Below are positions 35,894-45,017 of a stretch of 64,000 bases of DNA, in pieces; the stretch's first letter is position 1, and every line of letters starts with the position of its first letter. The DNA is from Lentibacter sp. GTDB lineage: Bacteria > Pseudomonadota > Alphaproteobacteria > Rhodobacterales > Rhodobacteraceae. The stretch covers positions 30,222 to 94,221 of the forward strand of contig JADGEJ010000012.1 in assembly GCA_016744435.1 (NCBI GenBank), read 5' to 3'. The notes below the pieces were generated by a model. That model searched no databases, was not told the origin of the DNA, and saw only the letters and a program-made list of their open reading frames with translations. The position numbers were made by a program, and so were the translations under genes.

Positions 35894-36006
35894 CTGGGGG
35901 CGTTGCCCCCAGACCCCCAAGCATTTTGCAAAGCAAACGCGTAGACCGATAAAGCGCACTTGTTGCGCGGAAGCGGTGGGATATTTCTGGAAAGAAAAAG
36001 AGGGGG
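35894..36006. repeat. Palindrome plus GGATATTT/AGAAAAAG motif, copy a
   Basis: CTGGGGGC-GTT-GCCCCCAG (35894-35912) forms a perfect hairpin. About 60 bases on, GGGATATTTCTGGAAAGAAAAAGAG (35978-36002) matches a motif seen four more times in the window. Confidence 0.6.
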
Positions 36007-36038
36007 CAGGCGCGACAAGATAGGGGCCGTTAAACGAG

Positions 36039-36072
36039 CAAGGCCACGCTCTGTGAAGTAAGCGTGGCCTTG
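36039..36072. terminator. Long hairpin between bioY and carD
   Basis: CAAGGCCACGCT and AGCGTGGCCTTG are exact inverted repeats (12 pairs, ten-base loop), followed by TTTGATG on the + strand. It lies 120 bases downstream of the carD stop on the minus strand and may terminate either direction. Confidence 0.5.
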
Positions 36073-36191
36073 TTTGATGTCGAATATATAGCGCCACGCC
36101 TTTAACTTGAAACATAATATCGCCGCTATCCCGAGGGCGCCGTAGGCGTGGCAGGGTAATGGTGATGCGGGTTTAAGGCGAGGTGCTCTCG

Positions 36192-36701
36192 TTAAGCGGC
36201 GCGGCTGACCAGAACGTCGTCGATCTGTTTGGCGGCTCCGAGCTCGTCGCCCCCTGCAACGGCTGAGACTTCGCGGGTTAAGCGCTCAAGGGCGGCTTCG
36301 TAGAGCTGGCGTTCGGAATAGCTCTGTTCGCGTTGATCATCAGAGCGGTGCAAGTCGCGGACCACTTCAGCGATAGCAATCAGATCACCGGAGTTGATTT
36401 TCTGCTCATACTCCTGCGCGCGGCGGGACCACATCGCGCGTTTGACCTTGGCTTTGCCTTTGAGTGTGCGCATGCATTGGCTGACAATTTCGGGGCTGGA
36501 GAGGCCGCGCATGCCGACTTCAGTGGCTTTGTTTGTTGGCACGCGCAGTGTCATTTTGTCTTTTTCAAAGGCAATGACGAAGAGTTCGAGCTCAAAACCT
36601 GCGACTTCCTGCTTTTCGACAGAGACAACTTGGCCAACGCCGTGGGCCGGGTAAACAACGAATTCATTTGGCTTGAAATCAAGCTTCTTGGACTTGCTCA
36701 T
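36192..36701 (-). CDS. carD: CarD-family RNA polymerase-binding regulator
   Basis: 169 residues. The amino-terminal Tudor-like RNA polymerase interaction domain (FVVYPAHGVGQVVSVEKQEV) is followed by a helical DNA-binding domain (KGKAKVKRAMWSRRAQEYEQ). It stabilises the RNAP-promoter open complex. It lies next to the ferredoxin gene fdxA, a common alphaproteobacterial arrangement. Confidence 0.93.
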   Translation of the reverse strand: MSKSKKLDFKPNEFVVYPAHGVGQVVSVEKQEVAGFELELFVIAFEKDKMTLRVPTNKATEVGMRGLSSPEIVSQCMRTLKGKAKVKRAMWSRRAQEYEQKINSGDLIAIAEVVRDLHRSDDQREQSYSERQLYEAALERLTREVSAVAGGDELGAAKQIDDVLVSRAA

Positions 36702-36783
36702 GCAGTCTTTCCTTACTTTGGTTTGAAATCGGCCAGTGTGTGTCTTTGCTCAAAGATGCAATTCAGATAGCTTCTTTGAAGAC

Positions 36784-36812
36784 AAAAAAACCAAGCAAGC
36801 CGAAGCTTGGTT
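36784..36812 (-). terminator. Terminator of fdxA
   Basis: On the minus strand AACCAAGC and GCTTGGTT pair around a TTCGGCTT-type loop and are followed by a T run (TTTTT). The position, about 90 bases after the fdxA stop and before carD, shows that the two genes are separate transcription units. Confidence 0.85.
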
Positions 36813-36899
36813 GGGCGGGGTTATGCAGATTTCATCATTTCTGCGGGCAGTATAACACGAATCGGGCGCTAAGAAAAGCTCGGCAGCACTGAGGGTGCA

Positions 36900-37238
36900 T
36901 TAGCCGCCTTCGCCGGGGGCTTCCGAGAAGTATTTCTCAAGTTTACCTTCTTCGCCGTCGCGCTCTTCGGCGTCGGGAAGTTGGTCTTTCTTGGTGATAA
37001 TGACAGGCCAGAGCTCGGAGTATTTGCGGTTGAACTCAACCCACTTCTCGGTGCCGGCATCAGTATCAGGGCGGATAGCATCGGCGGGGCATTCAGGCTC
37101 GCAAACGCCACAGTCGATGCATTCATCGGGATGAATCACTAGCATGTTTTCACCTTCGTAGAAGCAATCTACGGGGCAAACTTCGACGCAGTCGGTGTAT
37201 TTGCAAGCAATGCAGTTGTCGTTGACGATGTATGTCAT
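36900..37238 (-). CDS. fdxA: Seven-iron ferredoxin FdxA
   Basis: 112 residues from ATG 37238 ([20 protein letters not shown]). Cysteines at 9, 17, 21 and 50 and at 40, 43, 46 and 25 fit a [3Fe-4S][4Fe-4S] ferredoxin of the Azotobacter FdI type. It is a soluble electron carrier, potentially able to serve the P450. An in-frame upstream start at 37295 would add 19 residues before the conserved MTYIV and is rejected. Confidence 0.93.
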   Translation of the reverse strand: MTYIVNDNCIACKYTDCVEVCPVDCFYEGENMLVIHPDECIDCGVCEPECPADAIRPDTDAGTEKWVEFNRKYSELWPVIITKKDQLPDAEERDGEEGKLEKYFSEAPGEGG

Positions 37239-37348
37239 GCGGGATGTCCTGAATGGTCTTTCTTGAGGCTCAGCTAATCGTTTTTTGCGGATCATTCAAG
37301 CGCGCGCTGTGACGCATGTTTTACGCGCGGGACAGGTGAGGCCGTGTT

Positions 37349-37418
37349 GCGACTTGGCTTTGCCAAGTCGCTCCGCCGGGGGCCTCTCTTGCAGCAAGCT
37401 GCAAGAGAGGCCCCCGGC
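37349..37418. repeat. Two adjacent perfect hairpins between fdxA and the S4 gene
   Basis: GCGACTTGGC (37349-37358) and GCCAAGTCGC (37362-37371) form a 10-pair stem with a TTT loop. Immediately after, a 21-base arm at 37375-37395 and its exact complement at 37398-37418 form a second stem with only AA between. Neither has a T tract. Confidence 0.9.
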
Positions 37419-37497
37419 CACGCCCAACGCATATGTTTGCATCGACGATGCAAAGAAACTGGGGCGGGAGACCATATCAAACCTGTTTGCGGTTTGG

Positions 37498-37881
37498 TTA
37501 TGTTTCGCTGTCCTTGAAGGCGTCGAGTGTGCGCCGGTCTTTTTTGGTGGGGCGTGGGCCAGTTCTGAAGTCGGTGCGGGCGGGCTCGGACGCGAGCTCT
37601 TCGCGCGGTGGGGTCAGGTCTTCGTAGAGGGCCTGAGCCTCGGGCGCTGGGCCACGGCGGGCGCCAAGGGCGAGCACTTTGATGATGCGGACCTCGTTGC
37701 CTTGGGGGAATGTCAGTACATCGCCAACCACAACCGAATGGGCGGGTTTGTGAACTTTGGTGCTGTTGAGGCGCACATGCCCGCCGCTGACTTGTTTGGC
37801 TGACAGGCTGCGGGTCTTGAAGAACCGAGCCTGCCAGAGCCATTTGTCGAGGCGGAGCTTGTTGGTGCCCTCGGTGCTCAA
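37498..37881 (-). CDS. S4-domain RNA-binding protein (HslR-like)
   Basis: 127 residues. The S4 RNA-binding domain is amino-terminal (RLDKWLWQARFFKTRSLSAK and GGHVRLNSTKVHK), as in Hsp15/HslR, which binds stalled 50S subunits. A basic low-complexity tail follows. Its start lies three bases after the stop of the helicase gene, so both are one operon, linking ribosome/RNA handling functions. Confidence 0.88.
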   Translation of the reverse strand: MSTEGTNKLRLDKWLWQARFFKTRSLSAKQVSGGHVRLNSTKVHKPAHSVVVGDVLTFPQGNEVRIIKVLALGARRGPAPEAQALYEDLTPPREELASEPARTDFRTGPRPTKKDRRTLDAFKDSET

Positions 37882-37884
37882 AAC

Positions 37885-40608
37885 TCAGTCCTTTTTGACG
37901 AGCCCCATAAGCGCTGCGGCGAAAGGGTTGTCGGGGTCGATCGTGTCTTTCTTGGGAGCACGTGACTGGAAGCTTTGCGCGCCTTGTGGCTTGCCGCGAG
38001 GCTTGCCTTTGCCGCGTGGTTTTCCGCCATTGTTTTCACCGGGTTTGCCGCGTGGTTTGCCTTGCCCCTGCGGGCGGGCGCGGTCGCGGTTGCCGCCCCA
38101 TGTGAAGGTGTAGAACACTTCCATCTCGGGCTCGGCTGGCTCGGCCTGTTCAGCGGGAGCTTCCACGGCTGCCTCTTCAGGCGCGGGCGCGTCTGTTTTG
38201 GCTGGGGCTGGAGCCGCTTCGGGCACTGCCTTAACCTTCACGCGCTCGCCTTTTTCGGCTTTGTAACCAAGGCCTGCCATCAGGTCGGCGAATTGCTCCA
38301 GCGTCATGCCCGTGATCGAAAGCATGTCGGCTTTGCCTTCAAAGCCGCCACGGCTGTCCTCGCTCCGGAGCATGTCGGCGAGGCGCTCGAGCATGTCGAT
38401 GCGGATCGCGCGCTCACCTGCGTTGCGATAGCCCGCCATCGTGTCGGTGCCGCTTGGCAGTTTTGACATGTTGGGAACAGTCACAAGGCCAGGGGGCGGA
38501 GCTTCGGGGAACTCACTCAAGTCCTGCGCGAGTGACCAGAGCACAAGGCGCAGGCGCGTTGGTGCTGGCTTGAGCAGAAGTGGCATGAAGATGGTGAACT
38601 GGCCAAAGCGGATGCCGTGCTTGCGCAGAGCGCCCCGAGAGTCTTGGTCGAGCGCCTTCACGTCGTCCGCGACAGTCGCACGGGGCAGAACGCCCAAGGC
38701 TTCAACCATCTGGAAAGCAAAGCCGCGCGCGAGGCCTGACAGCTCTTCGTCACGAGACAGAGCGAGCAGGGGCTCAAATGCGGTGGCGATTTTGCGGTCA
38801 ATGAAGTGCTGAAGTCGGCGCGTGACTTTTTCGGCCACGTCGCTGCCAGCTTCGTCATCAACAAAAGCCTTTACCGTTGGCTTCAGGGCGTCGGCGCCTT
38901 TGACGAGTTTGCCAACGGCGTTGTTGCCCCACATCAGGCCGCCTTGCTCGGTAAAATCAAGCTCGGTGTCAGGCGCGTTGTAAAAACGGTCTGCCAGCAG
39001 GTGGAAGTGGGGCGCCAGAGCGGCAAGGCTCGCTTGCTTTAGCGTCTTGGCTTCTTGCCCAGCTGCGGATTTGTCCTGACTAAAGCGGAACCCTTCAAGA
39101 CGGCCGACAAACTCGCCCTCAACCGTCACTTCACCGTTTTCATTTACTTCGGCCAACATGGCCTCCTTTTGTTTCAAACGTCGCAGCAGCACCGATGTGC
39201 GCCTGTCGACAAATCTTTGCGTCAGCGCGTCGTGGAGCGCGTCTGACAAGCGGTCTTCTACAGCGCGCGTGCTCTCACGCCAATGGGTTTCGTCATTTAC
39301 CCAACCTTTTCGCTGGGCGACATACGTCCATGTGCGGATAAAAGCCAGTCTTTTTGACAATGTGTCGATGTCGCCAGAAGGCCTGTCGATCTGTTTGATG
39401 TGCCGTGCGAGCCAGTCTTCGGGGATGCTGCCGCGCTCGTGCAGGTAGGCAAAAACCTGTGTCAGCAGGTTTGCGTGCTCGCCCGCGCTGATTGAGCGAA
39501 AGTCGGGCACTTGGCACACGTCCCAGAGCAGGCGGATTGATGCCGGATCAGAGGCGCGGGCGCGGCTTTCGGCGTCATCGGCGAGGGCTTTGAGAGCGCT
39601 CAAGTCGTCAGCTTCGCGGGCCTTTACGAGCAGCTCGTCGTTGGGCGCAACTTCGAGAGAGGCGATCAGCGCGTCAAGCTGGCCAAACTCAAGCCGCGGG
39701 TTGCGCCAGATGACTTTTTTCACCGGCGCAAACCTGTGCTCCATAATGGCATTGGCAACTTCGTCTTGTAGTGGTGGAGCTTCGCCGGTGACGCCAAAGC
39801 TGCCGTGGCTCATCCCGCGCCCCGCACGGCCCGCGATCTGGCCAAGCTCGTGGGGCATAAGCTGGCGCATGCGCCGCCCGTCAAACTTCATTGTCGCGGA
39901 GAAAGCCACATGGTTGATATCAAGGTTCAGGCCCATCCCGATGGCGTCGGTCGCGACGAGATAGTCAACATCGCCATTCTGGTAAAGTTCAACCTGTGCG
40001 TTGCGGGTGCGCGGGCTGAGCGCGCCCATGACGACAGCCGCGCCGCCTTTTTGGCGCTTCAGAAGTTCGGCGATGCCGTAGACGTTATCTATCGAAAAGC
40101 TCACAATCGCAGAGCGCGCCTGCATGCGGCTGATCTTTTTGGAGCCACCATAAGAGAGCTGCGACATGCGCTCGCGGGTGAGAAACTCGGCCTCGGGCAC
40201 CAGCGTGCGGATGATGCCGCGCATTGAATCCGAGCCTAGGAACAGCGTTTCCATGATGCCGCGTGAGCGCAGCAGCCTGTCTGTGAAGACGTGCCCGCGC
40301 TCCGGGTCAGCGCAGAGCTGGATTTCGTCGATCGCGAGGAACTCGACGCCCATGCCTTGCGGCATCGCCTCAACGGTGCAGACCCAGTAGGCGGCGCGTT
40401 CGGGCACAATCCGCTCTTCGCCCGTCACCAGCGCGACGACGTTTGCGCCACGGATCGCAACGATCTTGTCGTAGACTTCACGGGCGAGCAGGCGCAGGGG
40501 CAGGCCGATAACGCCGCTGCGATAAGACAGCATCCGCTCGATGGCGTAATGCGTTTTGCCCGTGTTGGTGGGGCCGAGCACCGCGACTGTCCTTGAGGAG
40601 GAACTCAT
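37885..40608 (-). CDS. Suv3-like DExH-box RNA helicase
   Basis: 907 residues. Walker A GPTNTGKT (12-19), Walker B DEIQ (94-97), and motif VI QIAGRAGRGMSHGSF place it with the Suv3/mitochondrial degradosome helicases. The middle is helical, and the last 120 residues are Pro/Ala/Glu-rich then basic (PRGKPGENNGGKPRGKGKPR), likely an RNA-binding tail. It probably unwinds structured RNA for decay. The ATG at 40608 directly precedes AVLGPTNTGKT. Confidence 0.9.
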   Translation of the reverse strand: MSSSSRTVAVLGPTNTGKTHYAIERMLSYRSGVIGLPLRLLAREVYDKIVAIRGANVVALVTGEERIVPERAAYWVCTVEAMPQGMGVEFLAIDEIQLCADPERGHVFTDRLLRSRGIMETLFLGSDSMRGIIRTLVPEAEFLTRERMSQLSYGGSKKISRMQARSAIVSFSIDNVYGIAELLKRQKGGAAVVMGALSPRTRNAQVELYQNGDVDYLVATDAIGMGLNLDINHVAFSATMKFDGRRMRQLMPHELGQIAGRAGRGMSHGSFGVTGEAPPLQDEVANAIMEHRFAPVKKVIWRNPRLEFGQLDALIASLEVAPNDELLVKAREADDLSALKALADDAESRARASDPASIRLLWDVCQVPDFRSISAGEHANLLTQVFAYLHERGSIPEDWLARHIKQIDRPSGDIDTLSKRLAFIRTWTYVAQRKGWVNDETHWRESTRAVEDRLSDALHDALTQRFVDRRTSVLLRRLKQKEAMLAEVNENGEVTVEGEFVGRLEGFRFSQDKSAAGQEAKTLKQASLAALAPHFHLLADRFYNAPDTELDFTEQGGLMWGNNAVGKLVKGADALKPTVKAFVDDEAGSDVAEKVTRRLQHFIDRKIATAFEPLLALSRDEELSGLARGFAFQMVEALGVLPRATVADDVKALDQDSRGALRKHGIRFGQFTIFMPLLLKPAPTRLRLVLWSLAQDLSEFPEAPPPGLVTVPNMSKLPSGTDTMAGYRNAGERAIRIDMLERLADMLRSEDSRGGFEGKADMLSITGMTLEQFADLMAGLGYKAEKGERVKVKAVPEAAPAPAKTDAPAPEEAAVEAPAEQAEPAEPEMEVFYTFTWGGNRDRARPQGQGKPRGKPGENNGGKPRGKGKPRGKPQGAQSFQSRAPKKDTIDPDNPFAAALMGLVKKD

Positions 40609-40630
40609 TGAGGGGAACTCTTTAGCGCAG

Positions 40631-41203
40631 TTACAGGTTGGTGCCGTTCACGCGGCGCTCAAGGCGGGCAAGGGCTGCCTGAGACTTTTCATGGGCGGGG
40701 TAGAGGTTCAAGAGAATCTTATACGCATCATAGGCTTCTTCGGGCTTTTTGATCTGCTCCAAAATGGCGGCGAGGCCGTAGATCGCATCAAAATGACGCG
40801 GGTTGAGCGCGAGAGTTTGCTTCAGATCGTTCAACGCGAGGCCATATTCACCGAGCCTGAAAAACGCGCGCGCGCGGCCATGCCAGCCTTCGGCAAAGGC
40901 GGGCGCGTGGTCTGTCAGGGCGGTGAAATGCTCGACGGCTAGCTCGGGCTTCTCGTCTGTCAGCGCCTTTTCGCCCCTTTTAAACAAGAGGTTAGCGCTT
41001 GCCGACCCAGACTGTGACCAAACCATCTCAATCTCGCGAGCAACTTTATGAGCTTCGGTTTTCTGGGCATCCTTAAGGGTTTGGAAAAGCGAATCGAGTG
41101 ATGCTTCGTCAGCACTTGCCGTGAAGGCAGCCACACATGAGAGAAAACATGAGAGGAAAATTGCCCCAACGGCAGGTTTGAGATCGACAGCAAGTATACC
41201 CAT
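40631..41203 (-). CDS. Exported TPR-repeat protein
   Basis: 190 residues. A signal peptide (AVGAIFLSCFLSCVAAFTASA) is followed by about three TPR units, recognisable from FKRGEKALTDEKPELAVEHF, GRARAFFRLGEYGLALNDLK and GLAAILEQIKKPEEAYDAYK. It is likely periplasmic. Its stop is 22 bases upstream of the helicase start, so it may be the first gene of the helicase/S4 operon. Partners unknown. Confidence 0.82.
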   Translation of the reverse strand: MGILAVDLKPAVGAIFLSCFLSCVAAFTASADEASLDSLFQTLKDAQKTEAHKVAREIEMVWSQSGSASANLLFKRGEKALTDEKPELAVEHFTALTDHAPAFAEGWHGRARAFFRLGEYGLALNDLKQTLALNPRHFDAIYGLAAILEQIKKPEEAYDAYKILLNLYPAHEKSQAALARLERRVNGTNL

Positions 41204-41274
41204 AGTATGATCACGATAACCTCAGGCAAGGCGCATAGGAAGCCTTTGTCGCAACAACGTGAAGGGAAACGCTC

Positions 41275-41568
41275 ATGAGCGACGTAATTAATGCAGCCGT
41301 AGAGGCGCTGAATGCAAAACTAGACGGTGGCGGCTTTGACGCTGGCACAGCCAAATTTACCATCGAGGGCGTAGGCTCAATCGTGATCGACGGCGACGGC
41401 GCGCGCGCCTCGGACGACGAAACTGACGTGACGCTGACGGCGGATCGCGAAACATTTGAAGGCATCCTTTCGGGCGAGCAAAACTCGACAGCGGCCTTCA
41501 TGGGCGGCAAACTGTCGGTTGAGGGCGACATGGGCCTTGCCATGCAACTTGGCAGCGTGCTGAGCTAG
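41275..41568 (+). CDS. SCP2 sterol-binding-domain protein
   Basis: 97 residues that form a single SCP2 domain (SDVINAAVEALNAKLDGGGF, then TAAFMGGKLSVEGDMGLAMQ). Such stand-alone proteins bind lipophilic ligands in the cytoplasm. Its TAG stop touches the ATG of the hydrolase gene, so the two are translated together; a lipid substrate for the hydrolase is plausible. Confidence 0.9.
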   Translation: MSDVINAAVEALNAKLDGGGFDAGTAKFTIEGVGSIVIDGDGARASDDETDVTLTADRETFEGILSGEQNSTAAFMGGKLSVEGDMGLAMQLGSVLS

Positions 41569-42513
41569 ATGCTAACAGACGCCCCCTTTTTTGAGCAGAT
41601 AGCCGAGGGCCCCGAAGGCGGCCGTGCGGTTTGGATGAAAGCCTCTGACGGTGTGCGTCTGCGCGCTGGATATTGGGCATATGGGGGCGCGGCGGAGGCC
41701 GTAAAGGGAACAGTTCTGCTGTTCCCTGGCCGTACCGAGTATGTTGAGAAATATGGCCGCACAGCGCAGGGCCTGGCCGATATGGGCCTTGCGACACTCG
41801 CGGTTGACTGGCGCGGCCAAGGCTTGGCCGACAGGCTAAACGATGACGCGATGTTGGGCCATGTCGGCAAGTTCTCAGATTACCAGCTCGACGTTCAGGC
41901 CCTGCTTGGGGCTGCGCGCGAGCTGGGCGTCCCTGAGCCTTACTATTTGTTGGCGCACTCCATGGGCGGTTGCATCGGGTTGCGGGCTTTGCACGAAGAC
42001 TTGCCCGTCAAATCGGCGGTCTTCTCGGCCCCGATGTGGGGGATTTCGCTCGCGCCGCACATGCGCCCCGTCGCGACGGTGCTCTCTGCGCTGGGCACAA
42101 GCCTGGGGCTGGGGGCAAGCTTTGCGCCCGGTACGGCACGCGAGACTTACCTGCTGACAGCTCCGTTTGAAGACAACATGCTCACCACTGACCCCGACTA
42201 TTGGGCCTATATGAAGGGCCAAGCTGAAGCGCAGCCAGCGCTCACTCTGGCGGGCCCGTCTCTGCAATGGCTCCACGAAGCGCTGAGCGAGTGTAAGGCT
42301 CTGCACGCGATGGATACGCCTAAGCACAGCGCTCTGGCGTTTGTAGGAACAGATGAGCGAATCGTCGATGTGCCAAGCATTGAAAGCCGCGTTGAGCGTT
42401 GGGCCAATGGCACGCTGTCGCGGGTCGAGGGCGCTGAGCACGAAGTTCTGATGGAAGGCGGTGCAAAGCGCGCCCGCATCAACAGTGAAATCAAGGCGTT
42501 CTTCCAACTGTAA
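41569..42513 (+). CDS. Alpha/beta hydrolase, lysophospholipase-like
   Basis: 314 residues. The GxSxG-type elbow is LAHSMGGC near 129-136 with the nucleophile Ser; oxyanion region LLFPGRTEYVEKYG; later acid in FVGTDERIVDV and His in EGAEHEVLMEG complete the triad. It matches the PldB/monoacylglycerol lipase group. It begins directly after the SCP2 stop. Confidence 0.87.
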   Translation: MLTDAPFFEQIAEGPEGGRAVWMKASDGVRLRAGYWAYGGAAEAVKGTVLLFPGRTEYVEKYGRTAQGLADMGLATLAVDWRGQGLADRLNDDAMLGHVGKFSDYQLDVQALLGAARELGVPEPYYLLAHSMGGCIGLRALHEDLPVKSAVFSAPMWGISLAPHMRPVATVLSALGTSLGLGASFAPGTARETYLLTAPFEDNMLTTDPDYWAYMKGQAEAQPALTLAGPSLQWLHEALSECKALHAMDTPKHSALAFVGTDERIVDVPSIESRVERWANGTLSRVEGAEHEVLMEGGAKRARINSEIKAFFQL

Positions 42514-42608
42514 GGCCGCGGACAAACGCGCGTGGGCTGTCTGGCGTGCCTTGAGATCAGCGCGGCCAAGCTCTATGTCAAACTTGCAAACATCAACGAG
42601 GCTTTCCC

Positions 42609-44429
42609 ATGTTCCAGCTCCCATTTCCCGTATTTGACGCCAACGCCAACGCCGGCAGTGAAGAGTTAGGTAACCTGCCAGAGTGGGATTTGAGCGATCT
42701 TTACACCGCCGATGACGCGCCCGAGCTGACACGCGACTTGGCGTGGCTCGAAGGCGAATGCGCGGCCTTTGCAGCCGACTATGAAGGCAAGCTGGCTGGC
42801 CTTGATGCCGGGGGCTTTCTCGCGTGCGTGCTGCGCAACGAGAAAATCAACACCATCGCAGGGCGCATCATGTCTTACGCGGGCCTGCGCTATTACCAAC
42901 TGACAACAGAGGCTGAGCGCGCCAAGTTCCTGTCAGACGCTCAAGAAAAAATCACCAACTACACCACACCGCTGGTGTTTTTCACGCTTGAACTCAACCG
43001 CATTGAAGACAGCTCGATGGACGCGCTGTTTGCTGCGAACGCGGATCTCTCGCGCTACAAGCCGGTGTTTGACCGCATCCGCGCGATGAAGCCCCACCAG
43101 CTGTCAGACGAGCTTGAGAAGTTTCTCCATGACCTTGGCGTTGTCGGCGACGCATGGGAGCGGATGTTTGACGAAACCATTGCTGGCCTTGAGTTTGAGG
43201 TTGATGGCGAGCCGCTTAACATCGAAGGCACGCTCAACCTGCTGACCGACCCTGACCGCGAAAAGCGTGAAGCGGCGGCGCGTGAACTTGCGAGTGTGTT
43301 TGCTGACAATGTCAAAACATTTGCTCGTGTGCACAACACGCAAACCAAAGAAAAAGAGATCATCGACCGCTGGCGCGGCATGCCGACAGCGCAGACCGGA
43401 CGGCACCTGAGCAACGACGTTGAGCCTGAAGTTGTTGAGGCGCTGCGCGATGCTGTTGTTGCCGCATATCCCAAGCTTTCGCACCGCTACTACGAGCTTA
43501 AGCGCAAGTGGCTTGGCCTTGATGTCATGCAAATGTGGGATCGCAACGCGCCGCTGCCGATGGAAGACACCAGCGTTGTGGGCTGGGAAGATGCCCGCGA
43601 AACCGTGATGAGCGCCTACGCAGGGTTCGATGAGCGCATGGCCGAGATCGCGGAGCCGTTCTTCACCAAAGGCTGGATCGACGCCGCTGTGAAACCGGGC
43701 AAAGCGCCGGGTGCTTTCGCACACCCAACTGTGACTGATGTGCACCCCTATGTGATGCTCAACTACCTCGGTAAACCACGTGATGTGATGACATTGGCGC
43801 ACGAGTTGGGCCACGGCGTGCATCAGGTTTTGGCTGCGGGGCAGGGCGAGATGCTCTCGTCAACGCCTTTGACACTGGCTGAAACGGCGTCCGTTTTTGG
43901 CGAGATGCTGACGTTCCGCAAAATGCTGAGTGAAGCAAAAGATGACAACCAGCGCCGTGTGATGCTGGCTGGCAAAGTCGAAGACATGATCAACACCGTC
44001 GTGCGCCAGATCGCGTTTTACGACTTTGAGTGCAAGCTCCATGCTGCGCGCCGCGAGGGCGAGCTGACGCCAGAAGATATCGGCGCGCTTTGGATGTCTG
44101 TGCAGGCAGAAAGCCTCGGCCCAGCCTTTGAATATATGGATGGCTACGAGAACTTCTGGTGCTACATCCCACACTTCGTGCATTCGCCGTTCTACGTCTA
44201 TGCCTACGCCTTTGGCGACGGCCTCGTGAACGCGCTCTACGCTGTCTACGAAGAAAACCCTGAGGGCTTCCAAGACAAGTATTTTGACATGCTCAAGGCA
44301 GGCGGCTCAATGCACCACAAAGAGCTCCTCGCGCCCTTCGGCCTTGACGCTTCGGACCCCAAATTCTGGGACAAGGGCCTCAGTATGATCTCTGGCTTCA
44401 TTGACGAATTGGAGGCGATGGAAGCCTAA
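42609..44429 (+). CDS. pepF: Oligoendopeptidase F (M3 family)
   Basis: 606 residues. The zinc-binding motif is LAHELGHGVHQ near 397-407 with the downstream Glu ligand in SVFGEMLTF. The amino domain (WDLSDLYTADDAPELTRDL) is typical PepF. It hydrolyses peptides of about 7-17 residues in the cytoplasm. Full length. Confidence 0.95.
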   Translation: MFQLPFPVFDANANAGSEELGNLPEWDLSDLYTADDAPELTRDLAWLEGECAAFAADYEGKLAGLDAGGFLACVLRNEKINTIAGRIMSYAGLRYYQLTTEAERAKFLSDAQEKITNYTTPLVFFTLELNRIEDSSMDALFAANADLSRYKPVFDRIRAMKPHQLSDELEKFLHDLGVVGDAWERMFDETIAGLEFEVDGEPLNIEGTLNLLTDPDREKREAAARELASVFADNVKTFARVHNTQTKEKEIIDRWRGMPTAQTGRHLSNDVEPEVVEALRDAVVAAYPKLSHRYYELKRKWLGLDVMQMWDRNAPLPMEDTSVVGWEDARETVMSAYAGFDERMAEIAEPFFTKGWIDAAVKPGKAPGAFAHPTVTDVHPYVMLNYLGKPRDVMTLAHELGHGVHQVLAAGQGEMLSSTPLTLAETASVFGEMLTFRKMLSEAKDDNQRRVMLAGKVEDMINTVVRQIAFYDFECKLHAARREGELTPEDIGALWMSVQAESLGPAFEYMDGYENFWCYIPHFVHSPFYVYAYAFGDGLVNALYAVYEENPEGFQDKYFDMLKAGGSMHHKELLAPFGLDASDPKFWDKGLSMISGFIDELEAMEA

Positions 44430-44735
44430 GCACCTTTAGCGCATGGGGCAAGTCGGGGAGCCTCCGGCGGGGATATTTAGGGCCAGAAAAAGCCCGGAAA
44501 AAGCAAGAAATCGTTAATCCTTTTCTGAAAGGATTGCGTTGCGGAACAGGCGGGGACGCCGATGACCGCGCCAGGAAAAGCACCGTTGGTGTTGGCACGG
44601 GGTGGGCATTCAAGGCTTCACCTCGTGTTTTTTCTGGCTTGAAATATCCTGGGGGTTTGGGGGCTAGCCCCCATGGCCTGCGTGGCCTGAACGCAGCTAG
44701 GCCTGTGCGCGGAGCGCTCCACGTGACGAACCACG
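44430..44735. repeat. 306-base intergenic space with opposed repeat motifs, copies b and c
   Basis: Copy b is GGCGGGGATATTTAGGGCC followed by AGAAAAAG (about 44466-44491). Copy c faces it on the minus strand: TTTTTTCTGGCTTGAAATATCC (read as + strand at 44630-44650 in two parts) beside the palindrome TGGGGGCTAGCCCCCA at 44658-44673. No gene seen. Confidence 0.6.
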
Positions 44736-45005
44736 CTACTTCAGCTGGCTGTCTTTTGAGCCGCGCCGATTGATGCCACCACGTGCGCTTTGAGCGGTAT
44801 CGCGTTCTTGCATACAGTCGATGCAGAGCTTCACGCCTTGGACCGCCTCGCGGCGTGCTTCGGGGATTTCTTCCTCGCAGTCGGCGCAAAACCTCAAGCT
44901 TTCGCCTTGCGGTGCTTTGCGGGCTTTCATGCGGTTCAGCTCATCGGTGATCGAAGCTTCGATCTGCTCACTTACGGCGCCATCCTTGGCCCATCCACCT
45001 GCCAC
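44736..45005 (-). CDS. DksA/TraR-family C4 zinc-finger protein
   Basis: 89 residues with four cysteines in LRFCADCEEEIPEARR and VKLCIDCMQERD (CxxC-x17-CxxC), preceded by a short coiled coil. Small DksA-like proteins bind the RNA polymerase secondary channel. The acidic coiled-coil tip of full DksA is shortened here, so its activity is uncertain. Minus strand, 12 bases after the stop of the lipoprotein hydrolase gene. Confidence 0.85.
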   Translation of the reverse strand: MAGGWAKDGAVSEQIEASITDELNRMKARKAPQGESLRFCADCEEEIPEARREAVQGVKLCIDCMQERDTAQSARGGINRRGSKDSQLK

Positions 45006-45017
45006 AACCTCGCCTTT

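Noticed and set aside
37285..37803. 172-codon plus-strand frame through the twin hairpins
   Set aside because: It overlaps the S4-domain gene in antisense and the hairpins break any plausible protein.
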